DNA of 10,699 nucleotides from Methanothrix sp. (GTDB taxonomy: Archaea > Halobacteriota > Methanosarcinia > Methanotrichales > Methanotrichaceae): positions 1 through 10,699 of the forward strand of contig JAQTYS010000043.1 of assembly GCA_028688175.1 (NCBI GenBank). The letters are read 5' to 3'. Numbering within the stretch: the first letter of the stretch is position 1; each line of letters starts with the position of its first letter. Below are positions 1 through 6,600 of the stretch, in pieces. Both the position numbers and the translations under genes were made by a program. The notes under the pieces are model-generated. The model did not search any database, was not told the DNA's origin, and saw nothing but the letters and a program-made list of their open reading frames with translations.

Positions 1-666
1 ATAAAAGGGTGCAATTAGAATCCAGTCTTCGTTCTCGCTAACAAGCCGGCATGACTTCTTCTCTTGCTCTACAATATTGCAGAACGGACAGCTCGAAGCA
101 CGGCTGATGGCATCCAGCTCTCTTTTGATCATGGGCGGAAGAATAGGAAGGGTGATGAGCTGGGAATGGCTGTGAGATAATGATGCTCCCGCCTCCTTGC
201 CCCAATTCTTGAAGATGGATACATATTTCACAAGGCCATTTCTCGAGTAATGAACATAGCGATCCTTGTAGACCATGATGAGCTTTTCTGTGTGCTCCTG
301 GCTGAAGTCTGCCGGATTTTCTCTGTGCTGCGGACTGTCTACAATCACCTCGTGAAAACCCTGCCCGGGCAAGGCAAACCATTCTGCAGTGACGGGCCCA
401 GGGCATGGGACCATGGCCGCGAAGACATTGGGAAAGACACGCATCTCCCAGCCCGAGATTCGAGCCGGGCCATCGGATAATACCCCTTGCTTGGTGTAGA
501 CGGCATCAGATGGCGGGGTCATCTCCTCGTTTCCCGGACAAAATGGGCAAGCTGCCTCGTCTCCTGGTTTCACCTTTTCCATCTGGAAATCAGACGGCCT
601 CTTCCCTCGTTTTGGGGAGATGATGCAGTATTCATCGAGGAAGTAATGTCTTCTTAACTCCGTCAT
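1..666 (-). CDS. galT: Galactose-1-phosphate uridylyltransferase, N-terminal 222 residues (3' end outside window)
   Basis: Read from an ATG at 666-664, the minus strand stays open to the window edge (222 codons), so the C-terminus is missing. GalT swaps UMP between UDP-glucose and galactose-1-phosphate in the cytoplasm (Leloir pathway). Visible: CPFCPGNE with Cys40/Cys43; RVFPNVFAA at 76-84; His114 in SPQHRENP; YVSIFKNWGKEAGAS at 148-162; and SHSHSQL at 164-170. By analogy with E. coli GalT, Cys40, Cys43, His114 and His165 would hold the metal, His167 would be the uridylylated nucleophile and Gln169 its partner. A second CxxC (Cys193/Cys196) follows. The start is supported by a purine-rich GGATGGG about 10 nt upstream and by the usual N-terminus (RRHYFLDEYCIISPKRGKRP). 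It is divergent from the TPR array. Family assignment is strong; whether the in vivo substrate is Gal-1-P or another sugar phosphate cannot be read from sequence. Confidence 0.93.
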   Translation of the reverse strand, partial: MTELRRHYFLDEYCIISPKRGKRPSDFQMEKVKPGDEAACPFCPGNEEMTPPSDAVYTKQGVLSDGPARISGWEMRVFPNVFAAMVPCPGPVTAEWFALPGQGFHEVIVDSPQHRENPADFSQEHTEKLIMVYKDRYVHYSRNGLVKYVSIFKNWGKEAGASLSHSHSQLITLPILPPMIKRELDAISRASSCPFCNIVEQEKKSCRLVSENEDWILIAPFY

Positions 667-705
667 GGTCTGCGTCCCATCCTATCCTCTTTCGTCAATC
701 CACTT

Positions 706-714
706 CCATATAAA
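706..714 (-). promoter_or_regulatory. Predicted TATA box of galT
   Basis: The minus strand reads TTTATATGG here, preceded by GC. An archaeal start site about 25 nt downstream would lie near 684 and give a leader of about 18 nt holding the purine-rich ribosome-binding site. The box lies inside sequence derived from the neighbouring TPR-gene remnant. Confidence 0.5.
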
Positions 715-802
715 GCATTGCTTTAGGACTCTTGGGAGGACCATCGAAACCGAAGGCTGCCTCCGCCAAAGCCAGGAAGCTGGGGCAGGACCTGCCTCGT
801 AA
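706..802 (+). pseudogene. Decayed 3' end of an upstream TPR gene copy
   Basis: From about 706 to the TAA at 800-802 the sequence aligns with the last TPR and tail of TPR-1 to TPR-3 (the part encoding ATEAEAAFAKARELGATGPAS). It has many substitutions, a one-base insertion at about 752 and a four-base deletion near 784, so the frame is broken. It is followed by the same hairpin, T-tract and promoter module as the intact genes. It therefore marks a former member of the array, whose body is gone and whose place is taken by the galT start region. Confidence 0.75.
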
Positions 803-848
803 GTGCATATGACCTGCACTTCTTCCCGCTCGTTTTCTCCTTTTTTTT
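801..848 (+). terminator. Stop-codon hairpin plus T-tract (copy A)
   Basis: AAGTGCA (801-807) pairs perfectly with TGCACTT (815-821) across a 7-nt loop. The stem starts with the last two bases of the TAA of the remnant. A pyrimidine-rich stretch ends in eight T at 841-848, as expected for an archaeal T-tract terminator. Confidence 0.55.
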
Positions 849-853
849 GATTC

Positions 854-869
854 CGACAAGCATATATTC
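854..869 (+). promoter_or_regulatory. BRE/TATA promoter of TPR-1
   Basis: CGACAAG followed by CATATATTC. The TATA element starts 29 nt before the ATG at 890, so the expected start site (about 25 nt past its centre) falls on or next to the ATG. No Shine-Dalgarno sequence precedes the ATG. Both facts suggest a leaderless mRNA. The same spacing recurs in the three other copies. Confidence 0.65.
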
Positions 870-889
870 GTTACGAACTTCATGGGTTT

Positions 890-1888
890 ATGAGATTGGT
901 CTATGCTGCGTTCATTCTTCTGCTGGTGTTGATGACATCAGCACAATGCCAACAGACCGCCGATGACTGGTTTGATAAAGGCCTTGTTCTCATTGGCCAG
1001 GGCAAGTATGACGAGGCCATAAAGGCATATGACGAAGCAATTAGGCTCGATCCTAAAGATGCCATCACCCAGTACAACAAAGGCATTGCTCTCGGCGCCC
1101 AAGGCAATTACGATGAGGCAATAAAGGCTTTCGATGAGGCCATACGGCTCGATCCCAACCTTTCCTATGCCTGGAGCAACAAAGGCGTTGTCCTCAATAG
1201 CCAAGGCAAGTATGATAAAGCCACCAAATGCTTCGATGAGGCCATTAGGCTTGGTCCCAACCTTGCTGAAGCCTGGTGCAGCAAAGGCGCAGCCCTGCTT
1301 GGACAGGGCAAATACGATGAGGCCATCGAGGTGTGTGACGAGGCCATCAGACTCGATTCTAATTTTACAGCCGCTTGGAGCAACAAAGGCACTGCTCTCA
1401 AGAATCTAGGCAAGTACGACGAGGCAATTAAGGCTTTAGACGAGGCCATACGGCTTGATCCCAATTTTGCCGCCGCATGGATCAACAAAGGAAATGCTCT
1501 CCGGGAACAGGGCAACTACGATGAGGCCATTCTGGCATATGAGGAGACGATCAGACTAGATCCTAGCTTTGCAGCAGCCTGGGGCAACAAAGGCGTAGCT
1601 CTCGTTGGACAGGGCAAGTACGATGAGGCCATCGAAGTGTGTGACGTGGCCATAAGACTTGATCCAAACCTTGCAGGAGCCTTGAGCAACAAAGCCGTAG
1701 CTCTCATTGGCCAGAGCAAGTACGATGAGGCCATCACGATATGTGACGAGGCCATACGGCTCGATCCAAACTCTGCCGCGGCCTGGTACATCAAAGAGCT
1801 TGCTCTTAATGCCCTCGGAAGGACCACCGAAGCAGAGGCCGCCTTCGCCAGGGCCAGGGAGCTGGGAGCAACTGGACCTGCCACGTAA
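890..1888 (+). CDS. Exported TPR-repeat protein (TPR-1), 332 aa
   Basis: Residues 1-23 form a Sec-type signal peptide: MR, a hydrophobic core (LVYAAFILLLVLM), then TSAQC. Cleavage after TSA is plausible. A Cys follows, but the lipobox is not canonical, so a lipid anchor is doubtful. Nine 34-residue TPRs follow from about residue 24, eight regular ones with a consensus like WxNKGxAL..GKYDEAIKA and a ninth that acts as the C-terminal cap (ALNALGRTTEAEAAF). TPRs are helix-turn-helix scaffolds for protein binding; no enzyme domain is present and the partner is unknown. Several repeats carry Cys in helix B (EVCDEAI, TICDEAI). The start at 890 is fixed by the signal peptide and by the promoter spacing shared with TPR-3 and TPR-4. 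An upstream ATG at 882 hits a stop after three codons. Confidence 0.9.
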   Translation: MRLVYAAFILLLVLMTSAQCQQTADDWFDKGLVLIGQGKYDEAIKAYDEAIRLDPKDAITQYNKGIALGAQGNYDEAIKAFDEAIRLDPNLSYAWSNKGVVLNSQGKYDKATKCFDEAIRLGPNLAEAWCSKGAALLGQGKYDEAIEVCDEAIRLDSNFTAAWSNKGTALKNLGKYDEAIKALDEAIRLDPNFAAAWINKGNALREQGNYDEAILAYEETIRLDPSFAAAWGNKGVALVGQGKYDEAIEVCDVAIRLDPNLAGALSNKAVALIGQSKYDEAITICDEAIRLDPNSAAAWYIKELALNALGRTTEAEAAFARARELGATGPAT

Positions 1889-1930
1889 GTGCACAAAACC
1901 GGTGCACCTTTCTCTCCATTCTCCTTTTTA
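1887..1930 (+). terminator. Stop-codon hairpin plus pyrimidine tract (copy B)
   Basis: GTGCAC at 1889-1894 pairs with GTGCAC at 1902-1907 around a 7-nt loop, directly after the TAA of TPR-1. A T/C-rich stretch ends in five T at 1925-1929. The stem sequence differs from the other copies yet still pairs. Confidence 0.5.
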
Positions 1931-1934
1931 AATC

Positions 1935-1950
1935 CGACAAGCATATATTC
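1935..1950 (+). promoter_or_regulatory. BRE/TATA promoter of TPR-2
   Basis: CGACAAG plus CATATATTC, identical to copy A and again 29 nt before the ancestral ATG, here at 1971. The promoter looks intact even though the coding start downstream is damaged. Confidence 0.6.
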
Positions 1951-1970
1951 GTTACGAACTTCATGGGTTT

Positions 1971-2003
1971 ATGAGATTGGTCTATGCTGCTTTCATTATA
2001 TGA
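1971..2003 (+). other. Vestigial signal-peptide start of TPR-2 (10 codons then stop)
   Basis: The conserved ATG at 1971 reads MRLVYAAFII and then TGA at 2001-2003. This frame differs from that of the TPR body. A leaderless transcript from the conserved promoter would make only this 10-residue peptide unless initiation occurs at the internal ATG at 1984. Confidence 0.75.
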
Positions 2004-2655
2004 CGTGGCTCTCCAGTTAAACCCCAACGATGCCATGGTATGGGGCAACAAAGGAGCTGCCCTTAAGGGACAGGGGAAGTACGAAGAAGCCATCAAAGCA
2101 TTCGACAGAGCCATCGAGATTAATCCGCAAAATGCAATCGACTGGTACAACAAAGGCACAACTCTCGGCATGCAGGGCAAGTACGAGGAAGCCATCAAAG
2201 CATTCGACAGGGCCATCGAAATTAATCCGCAATTAGCACAGGCATGGGGCAACAAAGGCAATGCACTCAAAGCACAAGGCGAGTATGAAGAAGCCATCAA
2301 AGCATTCGACAGAGCTATCGAAATTAATCCACGAGATGCAATGACCTTGTATAACAAAGGCGTCGCTCTCTTTGGCCAGGGCAAGTACGACGATGCCATT
2401 GAAGCATTCGACATGGCTCTCAAGATCAATCCACTGGATGAAGATGCCTGGTGCAACAAAGGCTTCGCTCTCTTTAGCCAGGGCAATTACGATGAGGCCA
2501 TAAAGGCTTTCGACGAGGCTATCAGGCTGAATCCCAACCTTGCAATGGCATGGAATAACGAAGGCCTTGCTCTTGATGCTCTCGGAAAGGCCACCGAAGC
2601 CGAGGCTGCCTTCGCCAAGGCCAGGGAACTGGGGGCAACTGGACCTGCCTCATAA
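1984..2655 (+). CDS. TPR-repeat protein without signal peptide (TPR-2), 223 aa, possible pseudogene
   Basis: The body encodes a half TPR (YDVALQLNPND), five full TPRs and the C-terminal cap (ALDALGKATEAEAAFAKARELG). Three consecutive repeats use KYEEAIKAFDRAIEINP, unlike the LDPN type that dominates TPR-1 and TPR-3; the last full repeat returns to that type. A deletion fused the signal-peptide codons out of frame, so the only start for this frame near the promoter is the ATG at 1984, which has no ribosome-binding site. If made, the protein would stay in the cytoplasm. The body is free of stops and well conserved, so the deletion is recent or the product is still used. The tail is almost identical to that of TPR-3 at the DNA level. 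Function unknown beyond a protein-binding scaffold. Confidence 0.65.
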   Translation: MLLSLYDVALQLNPNDAMVWGNKGAALKGQGKYEEAIKAFDRAIEINPQNAIDWYNKGTTLGMQGKYEEAIKAFDRAIEINPQLAQAWGNKGNALKAQGEYEEAIKAFDRAIEINPRDAMTLYNKGVALFGQGKYDDAIEAFDMALKINPLDEDAWCNKGFALFSQGNYDEAIKAFDEAIRLNPNLAMAWNNEGLALDALGKATEAEAAFAKARELGATGPAS

Positions 2656-2699
2656 GTGCATATAACTCGCACTTCGTCTCGGCCAATTTCTCTTTTTTT
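2654..2699 (+). terminator. Stop-codon hairpin plus T-tract (copy C)
   Basis: AAGTGC (2654-2659, starting in the TAA) pairs with GCACTT (2669-2674) across a 9-nt loop. Seven T follow at 2693-2699. Confidence 0.55.
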
Positions 2700-2704
2700 G
2701 ATTC

Positions 2705-2720
2705 CGACAAGCATATATTC
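2705..2720 (+). promoter_or_regulatory. BRE/TATA promoter of TPR-3
   Basis: CGACAAG plus CATATATTC, 36 and 29 nt before the ATG at 2741. Bases between box and ATG differ from the other copies, but the spacing is the same. In this copy the upstream ATG triplet is TTG. Confidence 0.65.
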
Positions 2721-2740
2721 TGTACAACCTTCTTGGGTTT

Positions 2741-3535
2741 ATGCGATTGGTCTATGCTGCTTTCATTCTTCTGCTGGTGTTGATGACATCAGCACAATGC
2801 CAACAGACCGCGGAAGACTGGTTAGATAAAGGCCTTGCTCTCGGTATCCAGGGCAAGTTGAATGAATCCATAACAGCTTTTGACGAAGCCATCAAGCTCG
2901 ATCCCAAATATGCCGACGCATGGGGCAACAAAGGCACAGCTCTCGCTGGCCTGGGGAAGTACGATGAGGCGATCAAAGCTTGTGACGAGGCAATCAGCCT
3001 TGATCCCAACCTTGCCGCCGCCTGGTACAACAAAGGCCTTGCTCTCTATGGCCAGGGCAAGTACGATGAAGCCATTAAAGCGTGCGACGAGACAATCAAA
3101 CTCGATCCCAACATTGCAATGGCTTGGAACAACAAAGGCGCAGCTCTAAATGAGAAAAACAAGTACGGTGAGGCCATCAAGGCGTGTGACGAAGCAATCA
3201 GGCTTGATCCCAGCCTTGCAATGGCCTGGAGCAACAAAGGCCGTGCTCTCGCGGGCCAGGGCAAGTACGATGAAGCTATCAAAGACTGTGATGAGGCAAT
3301 CAGGCTTGATCCCAGCCTTGCAATGGCCTGGAACAACAAAGGCGCAGTTCTAAATGAGAAAAACGAGTACGATGAGGCAAACAAAGCATTTGACGAGGCC
3401 ATCAGGCTCGACCCTAACCTTGCATTGGCCTGGAATAACAGAGGCATTGTTCTTGATGCTCTCGGAAAGGCCACCGAAGCCGAGGCTGCCTTCGCCAAGG
3501 CCAGGGAACTGGGGGCAACTGGACCTGCCTCATAA
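2741..3535 (+). CDS. Exported TPR-repeat protein (TPR-3), 264 aa
   Basis: The signal peptide (residues 1-23) is identical in protein sequence to that of TPR-1. Seven TPRs follow: six regular ones and the cap (VLDALGKATEAEAAF). Helix B carries Cys in four consecutive repeats (KACDEAI, KACDETI, KACDEAI, KDCDEAI). Two repeats carry the same unusual loop (LNEKN) exactly two units apart, a sign of internal expansion. Its own promoter and terminator flank it, so it is probably a single-gene unit. Predicted to act outside the membrane as a protein-binding scaffold; no partner or enzymatic role can be read. The start is fixed by the signal peptide and by the TATA spacing. Confidence 0.9.
   Translation: MRLVYAAFILLLVLMTSAQCQQTAEDWLDKGLALGIQGKLNESITAFDEAIKLDPKYADAWGNKGTALAGLGKYDEAIKACDEAISLDPNLAAAWYNKGLALYGQGKYDEAIKACDETIKLDPNIAMAWNNKGAALNEKNKYGEAIKACDEAIRLDPSLAMAWSNKGRALAGQGKYDEAIKDCDEAIRLDPSLAMAWNNKGAVLNEKNEYDEANKAFDEAIRLDPNLALAWNNRGIVLDALGKATEAEAAFAKARELGATGPAS
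3100..3384 (+). repeat. 102-bp and 204-bp expansions inside TPR-3
   Basis: A 37-bp stretch at 3194-3230 recurs unchanged at 3296-3332 (offset 102, one TPR). The block around 3128, with the unusual loop LNEKN, recurs around 3332 (offset 204, two TPRs). Conservation at nucleotide level, beyond the protein consensus, implies recent unequal exchange. Confidence 0.75.
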
Positions 3536-3578
3536 GTGCATATAACTCGCACTTCGTCTAGGCCAATTTCTCTTTTTT
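3534..3578 (+). terminator. Stop-codon hairpin plus T-tract (copy D)
   Basis: AAGTGC (3534-3539) pairs with GCACTT (3549-3554), with the same loop as copy C. Six T follow at 3573-3578. Confidence 0.55.
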
Positions 3579-3582
3579 GATT

Positions 3583-3598
3583 CGACAAGCATATATTC
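3583..3598 (+). promoter_or_regulatory. BRE/TATA promoter of TPR-4
   Basis: CGACAAG plus CATATATTC, 36 and 29 nt before the ATG at 3619, as in the other three copies. This argues against a longer reading frame that would start at a TTG at 3577, upstream of the TATA box. Confidence 0.65.
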
Positions 3599-3618
3599 GT
3601 TACGAACTTCATGGGTTT

Positions 3619-6600
3619 ATGCGATTGGTCTATGCTGCTTTCATTCTTCTGCTGGTGTTGACGACATCAGCACAATGCCAACAGACCGCGGAAGACTGGT
3701 ACAACAAAGGCACTACTCTCGGCATTCAGGGCAAGTACGATGAAGCCATCAAAGCTTTCGACGAAGCCATAAGGTTAGATCCAAACATTGCAATGGCCTG
3801 GGGCAACAAAGGCCTTGCTCTTCATAGCCAGGGCAAATACGATGAAGCCATCAAAGCATTTGATGAAGCCATTAGGCTAGATCCCAACTATGCAATTGCC
3901 TGGTACAACAAAGGTCTTGCTCTCTATGGCCAGGGCAAATACGATGAAGCCATCAAGGCTTATGAAGAGGCTATAAGGCTAGATCCCAACTTTGCAATGG
4001 CGTGGAGCGACAAAGGAGCTGCTCTCAGTAGCCAAGGTAAATACGAAGAGGCCATAAAGGCTTTCGAAGAGGCCATAAAGGCTTTCGACGAGGCCATCAG
4101 GCTCGATTCCAGCCTTGCAACGGCATGGAGCAACAAAGGTGTAGCTCTCAATGCACAAGGCAAATACGATGAGGCCATCAAAGCGTCTGAAGAAGCAATA
4201 AGGTTAGATCCGAACCTTGCAATGGCATGGAGTAACAAAGGCGCATCTCTTGGCTTTATTGGCAGATACGATGAATCGTTGGTGTGCATAGAGGAGGCCA
4301 TCAAGCTGAATGCATCTTATCCTATGGCATGGTTCAACAAAGGCCTCACTCTCTTTTCTCTGGGCAGATATAACGAGTCAGTCGAGGCATATAATCGGGC
4401 GATAGAACTGGACGGCGGATTTTTCATGGCATGGAACAATAAAGCATCCCCGCTTATTGCATTGGGCAGATTTGATGAGGCACTCATTTGCACTGAAAAA
4501 GCCCTCGACCTGAATCCGAATCAGGCCGAGGCATGGAGCAATAAAGGACTGGAGATCAACGGCATGGGCAGGCCAGAGGAAGCTCTGGCATATTTTGATA
4601 AGGCGATCAAGTTGAATTCTGACTATGCCCCTGCCTGGGGAAATAAAGGCATGATTTTGGGAACTCTAAAAAGGTATGACGAAGCTTTGCAGTGCGTCAA
4701 CAAAGCCCTTGAAATCAATCCAAAATATGCGGAGGCCTGGAATAACAAAGGGGCCATTTTCAATGAACTGGGCAGATTTAATGAGTCGCTTGGCGCATTT
4801 GATCAGGCATTGGTGATCAATCCTAAATACGAATTTGCCTGGCTCAACAAAGGAAATGCACTGCGCTCTTTGGGAAGGTATGAAGAAGCGATCAAAGCCT
4901 ATAATCAGACCTTAACTCTAAATCCATCTCGCGCCGATACCTGGCATCTCAAAGGCTCTGTGCTTTTTTTACTGGGCAGCTATAATGAATCCCTGCAATG
5001 CTTCGATAAAGCTTTGCAGATAAACCAGAGCGATACCAATGCATGGACCTGGAAATGCAATATTCTCAATATGCTGGGCAGATGCAAAGAATCGCCTTTA
5101 TGCTGCGATCGTGCTGTAGAGCTTAATGGATTTCTTTCTGAGGCATGGCTTGGCAAAGGGGCGGATCTTTTTAATTTGGGAAGATACCAAGAATCACTGG
5201 AATTGTACGAAAAAATCCTGGAAATGAATAAAAGCAACACGCTCGCCCTTGCTGGCAGAGGAAGCATTCTAATTTCATTGAATAGACCCAATGATGCTCT
5301 TGAGAGTTTTGACAAAGCCATTGAGATTAACGGCTCTGATGCAATTTCCTGGATGGGAAAGGGGACAGCCCTCCTTTCGATGGGCAGGTACAACGAATCG
5401 CTTATCTGCTTTGACAGAACAATCGAAATGGCTCCCGAACTGGTAGAGGCTTATGCTATGAAGGGCTTTGCTCTCCAGCTCATGGGCCGCGAGGAAGAAG
5501 GCATCCAATATTTGAATAAGACCTTTGAGCAAATTCCCGATTCTGCGTTGACCTTGAATCTCAAGGGCCTGAGACTTGCCCAAGCGGGCGATTACGAAGG
5601 ATCGCTAAAAACTCTGGACAGAGCTATAGAGATTGGACCAGAATTCTCAGAGCCTTACAGCAGCAAAGCCATGGTTTTACGAGATCTGCAAAAATATGAC
5701 GAGGCGCTAGGATATTGCGAAAAGGCTTTGCAGCTAAATCCCAACAACATGGCAGCATTGCTGGAAAAGGGCCTGATTCTCACCAACATGAGCAATTACG
5801 GTGAAGCAATTTCTTGTTTCGATGAAGTCTTGGAGATCAATGGTGATGATTCAAATGCCGTGTTGGCATGGAATGGAAAAGGATATTGCCTATTCAGCCT
5901 CAATAGGCTTGAAGAAGCACTTTCTTGCTATGATAAAGCTTCGCAGCTTGATCCAATGAACTCTGAAGCCTGGAACGGTAAAGGAGGTGTCTTCGATTCC
6001 ATAGGCCTGTTTGAGGAATCCCTGCAAGCATGCAACAAGTCTCTGGATCTGGACCCGAAAAATATCATGGCTTGGAATAATAAGGGATTTGCTCTTTGTG
6101 ACCTGGGAAGATTCGACGAATCAATATCCTGCTTTGATAATGCCCTTGAGCTGTCTCCAAATACAGCGATTACCTGGTTGAATAAAGGCACGGTCCTTGG
6201 CAGTATGGGCAAGCATACTGAGGCAATCCAATGCTATGAGAGGGCGCTGGAGATAAATCCAGACTATGCTTTAGCCTTAATGAATAAAGGCACATCTTTG
6301 ACTGCTCTGGGAAGGTATGAGGAAGCACTTGGCGATTTTGACAAAGCTGAGGACAAAGGCTTGCAAAGTCCAGACTTGTGGTTTGATCGAGGAGTAGCTC
6401 TTGCCGGGATGAGCAAGTTCGAGGATTCTCTAATTTGCTTCGAAAAAGCTCTGGAAATGAACCCCAATGATGCGGATTCATGGGTAAGAAAAGGTTTTTT
6501 GCTGGCCGCCCTGGAAAGATACAACGATTCTCTAGAATGCTTTAGCAAAGTAATTGAACTGGATGCACAAGATGCAAGAGCCTGGTGGGGCCGGGGGAAC

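Larger units (their letters stand above)
727..960 (+). repeat. Inter-gene module, copy A
   Basis: First of four copies of the block gene tail, stop-codon hairpin, T-tract, BRE/TATA box and signal-peptide codons. The tail part is decayed; the promoter and signal-peptide part closely match copies C and D. Confidence 0.8.
1803..1996 (+). repeat. Inter-gene module, copy B (truncated by deletion)
   Basis: Same block as copy A but it stops in the signal-peptide codons at about 1996, where the sequence jumps into the middle of a TPR. The deletion removed the rest of the hydrophobic core, the cleavage site and the first half-repeat. Confidence 0.8.
2571..2811 (+). repeat. Inter-gene module, copy C
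   Basis: Matches copy D (3451-3689) at an offset of 880, then 878 nt. The first roughly 120 bp differ by one substitution (C/A near 2680/3560) and small T-run or C-run length changes. The distal part has a few substitutions (TGTACAACCTTCTTG against CGTTACGAACTTCATG). This points to recent duplication or gene conversion. Confidence 0.85.
3451..3689 (+). repeat. Inter-gene module, copy D
   Basis: Fourth copy, joining the tail of TPR-3 to the promoter and signal peptide of TPR-4. The tail half is nearly identical to copy C, while the promoter-proximal half matches copies A and B better (CGTTACGAACTTCATGGG). Copy C or D is therefore a patchwork. Confidence 0.85.

Noticed and set aside
250..623. 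Two plus-strand frames in the leftmost region
   Set aside because: They lie opposite galT, whose metal ligands and HxHxQ motif are clear on the minus strand.
695..883. Minus-strand small protein upstream of TPR-1
   Set aside because: It overlaps the decayed tail, hairpin and promoter of the array; it is the antisense of known sequence.
882..893. Mini reading frame MGL-stop overlapping the start of TPR-1, which could be a translational coupler
   Set aside because: The predicted transcript starts at or after it, the ATG is TTG before TPR-3, and the stop is lost before TPR-3 and TPR-4.
890..960. Lipoprotein signal (lipobox) in the TPR proteins
   Set aside because: The residues before Cys (TSAQ) do not fit the usual small residue at -1, so a plain Sec signal peptide is the safer reading.
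1806..2486. A 226-codon open frame on the minus strand across TPR-1 tail and TPR-2
   Set aside because: It is antisense to repeats with strict 102-bp periodicity, which keeps shadow frames open. It crosses the inter-gene promoter and terminator and shows repetitive low-complexity content. Similar antisense frames at 1165-1515, 1516-1944, 3046-3612 and 3960-4304 are rejected for the same reason.
3577..3618. N-terminal extension of TPR-4 from a TTG at 3577
   Set aside because: It would translate the TATA box and place 14 residues before a signal peptide that starts at the ATG in the sister genes. The frame is open only because of small deletions in copy D.
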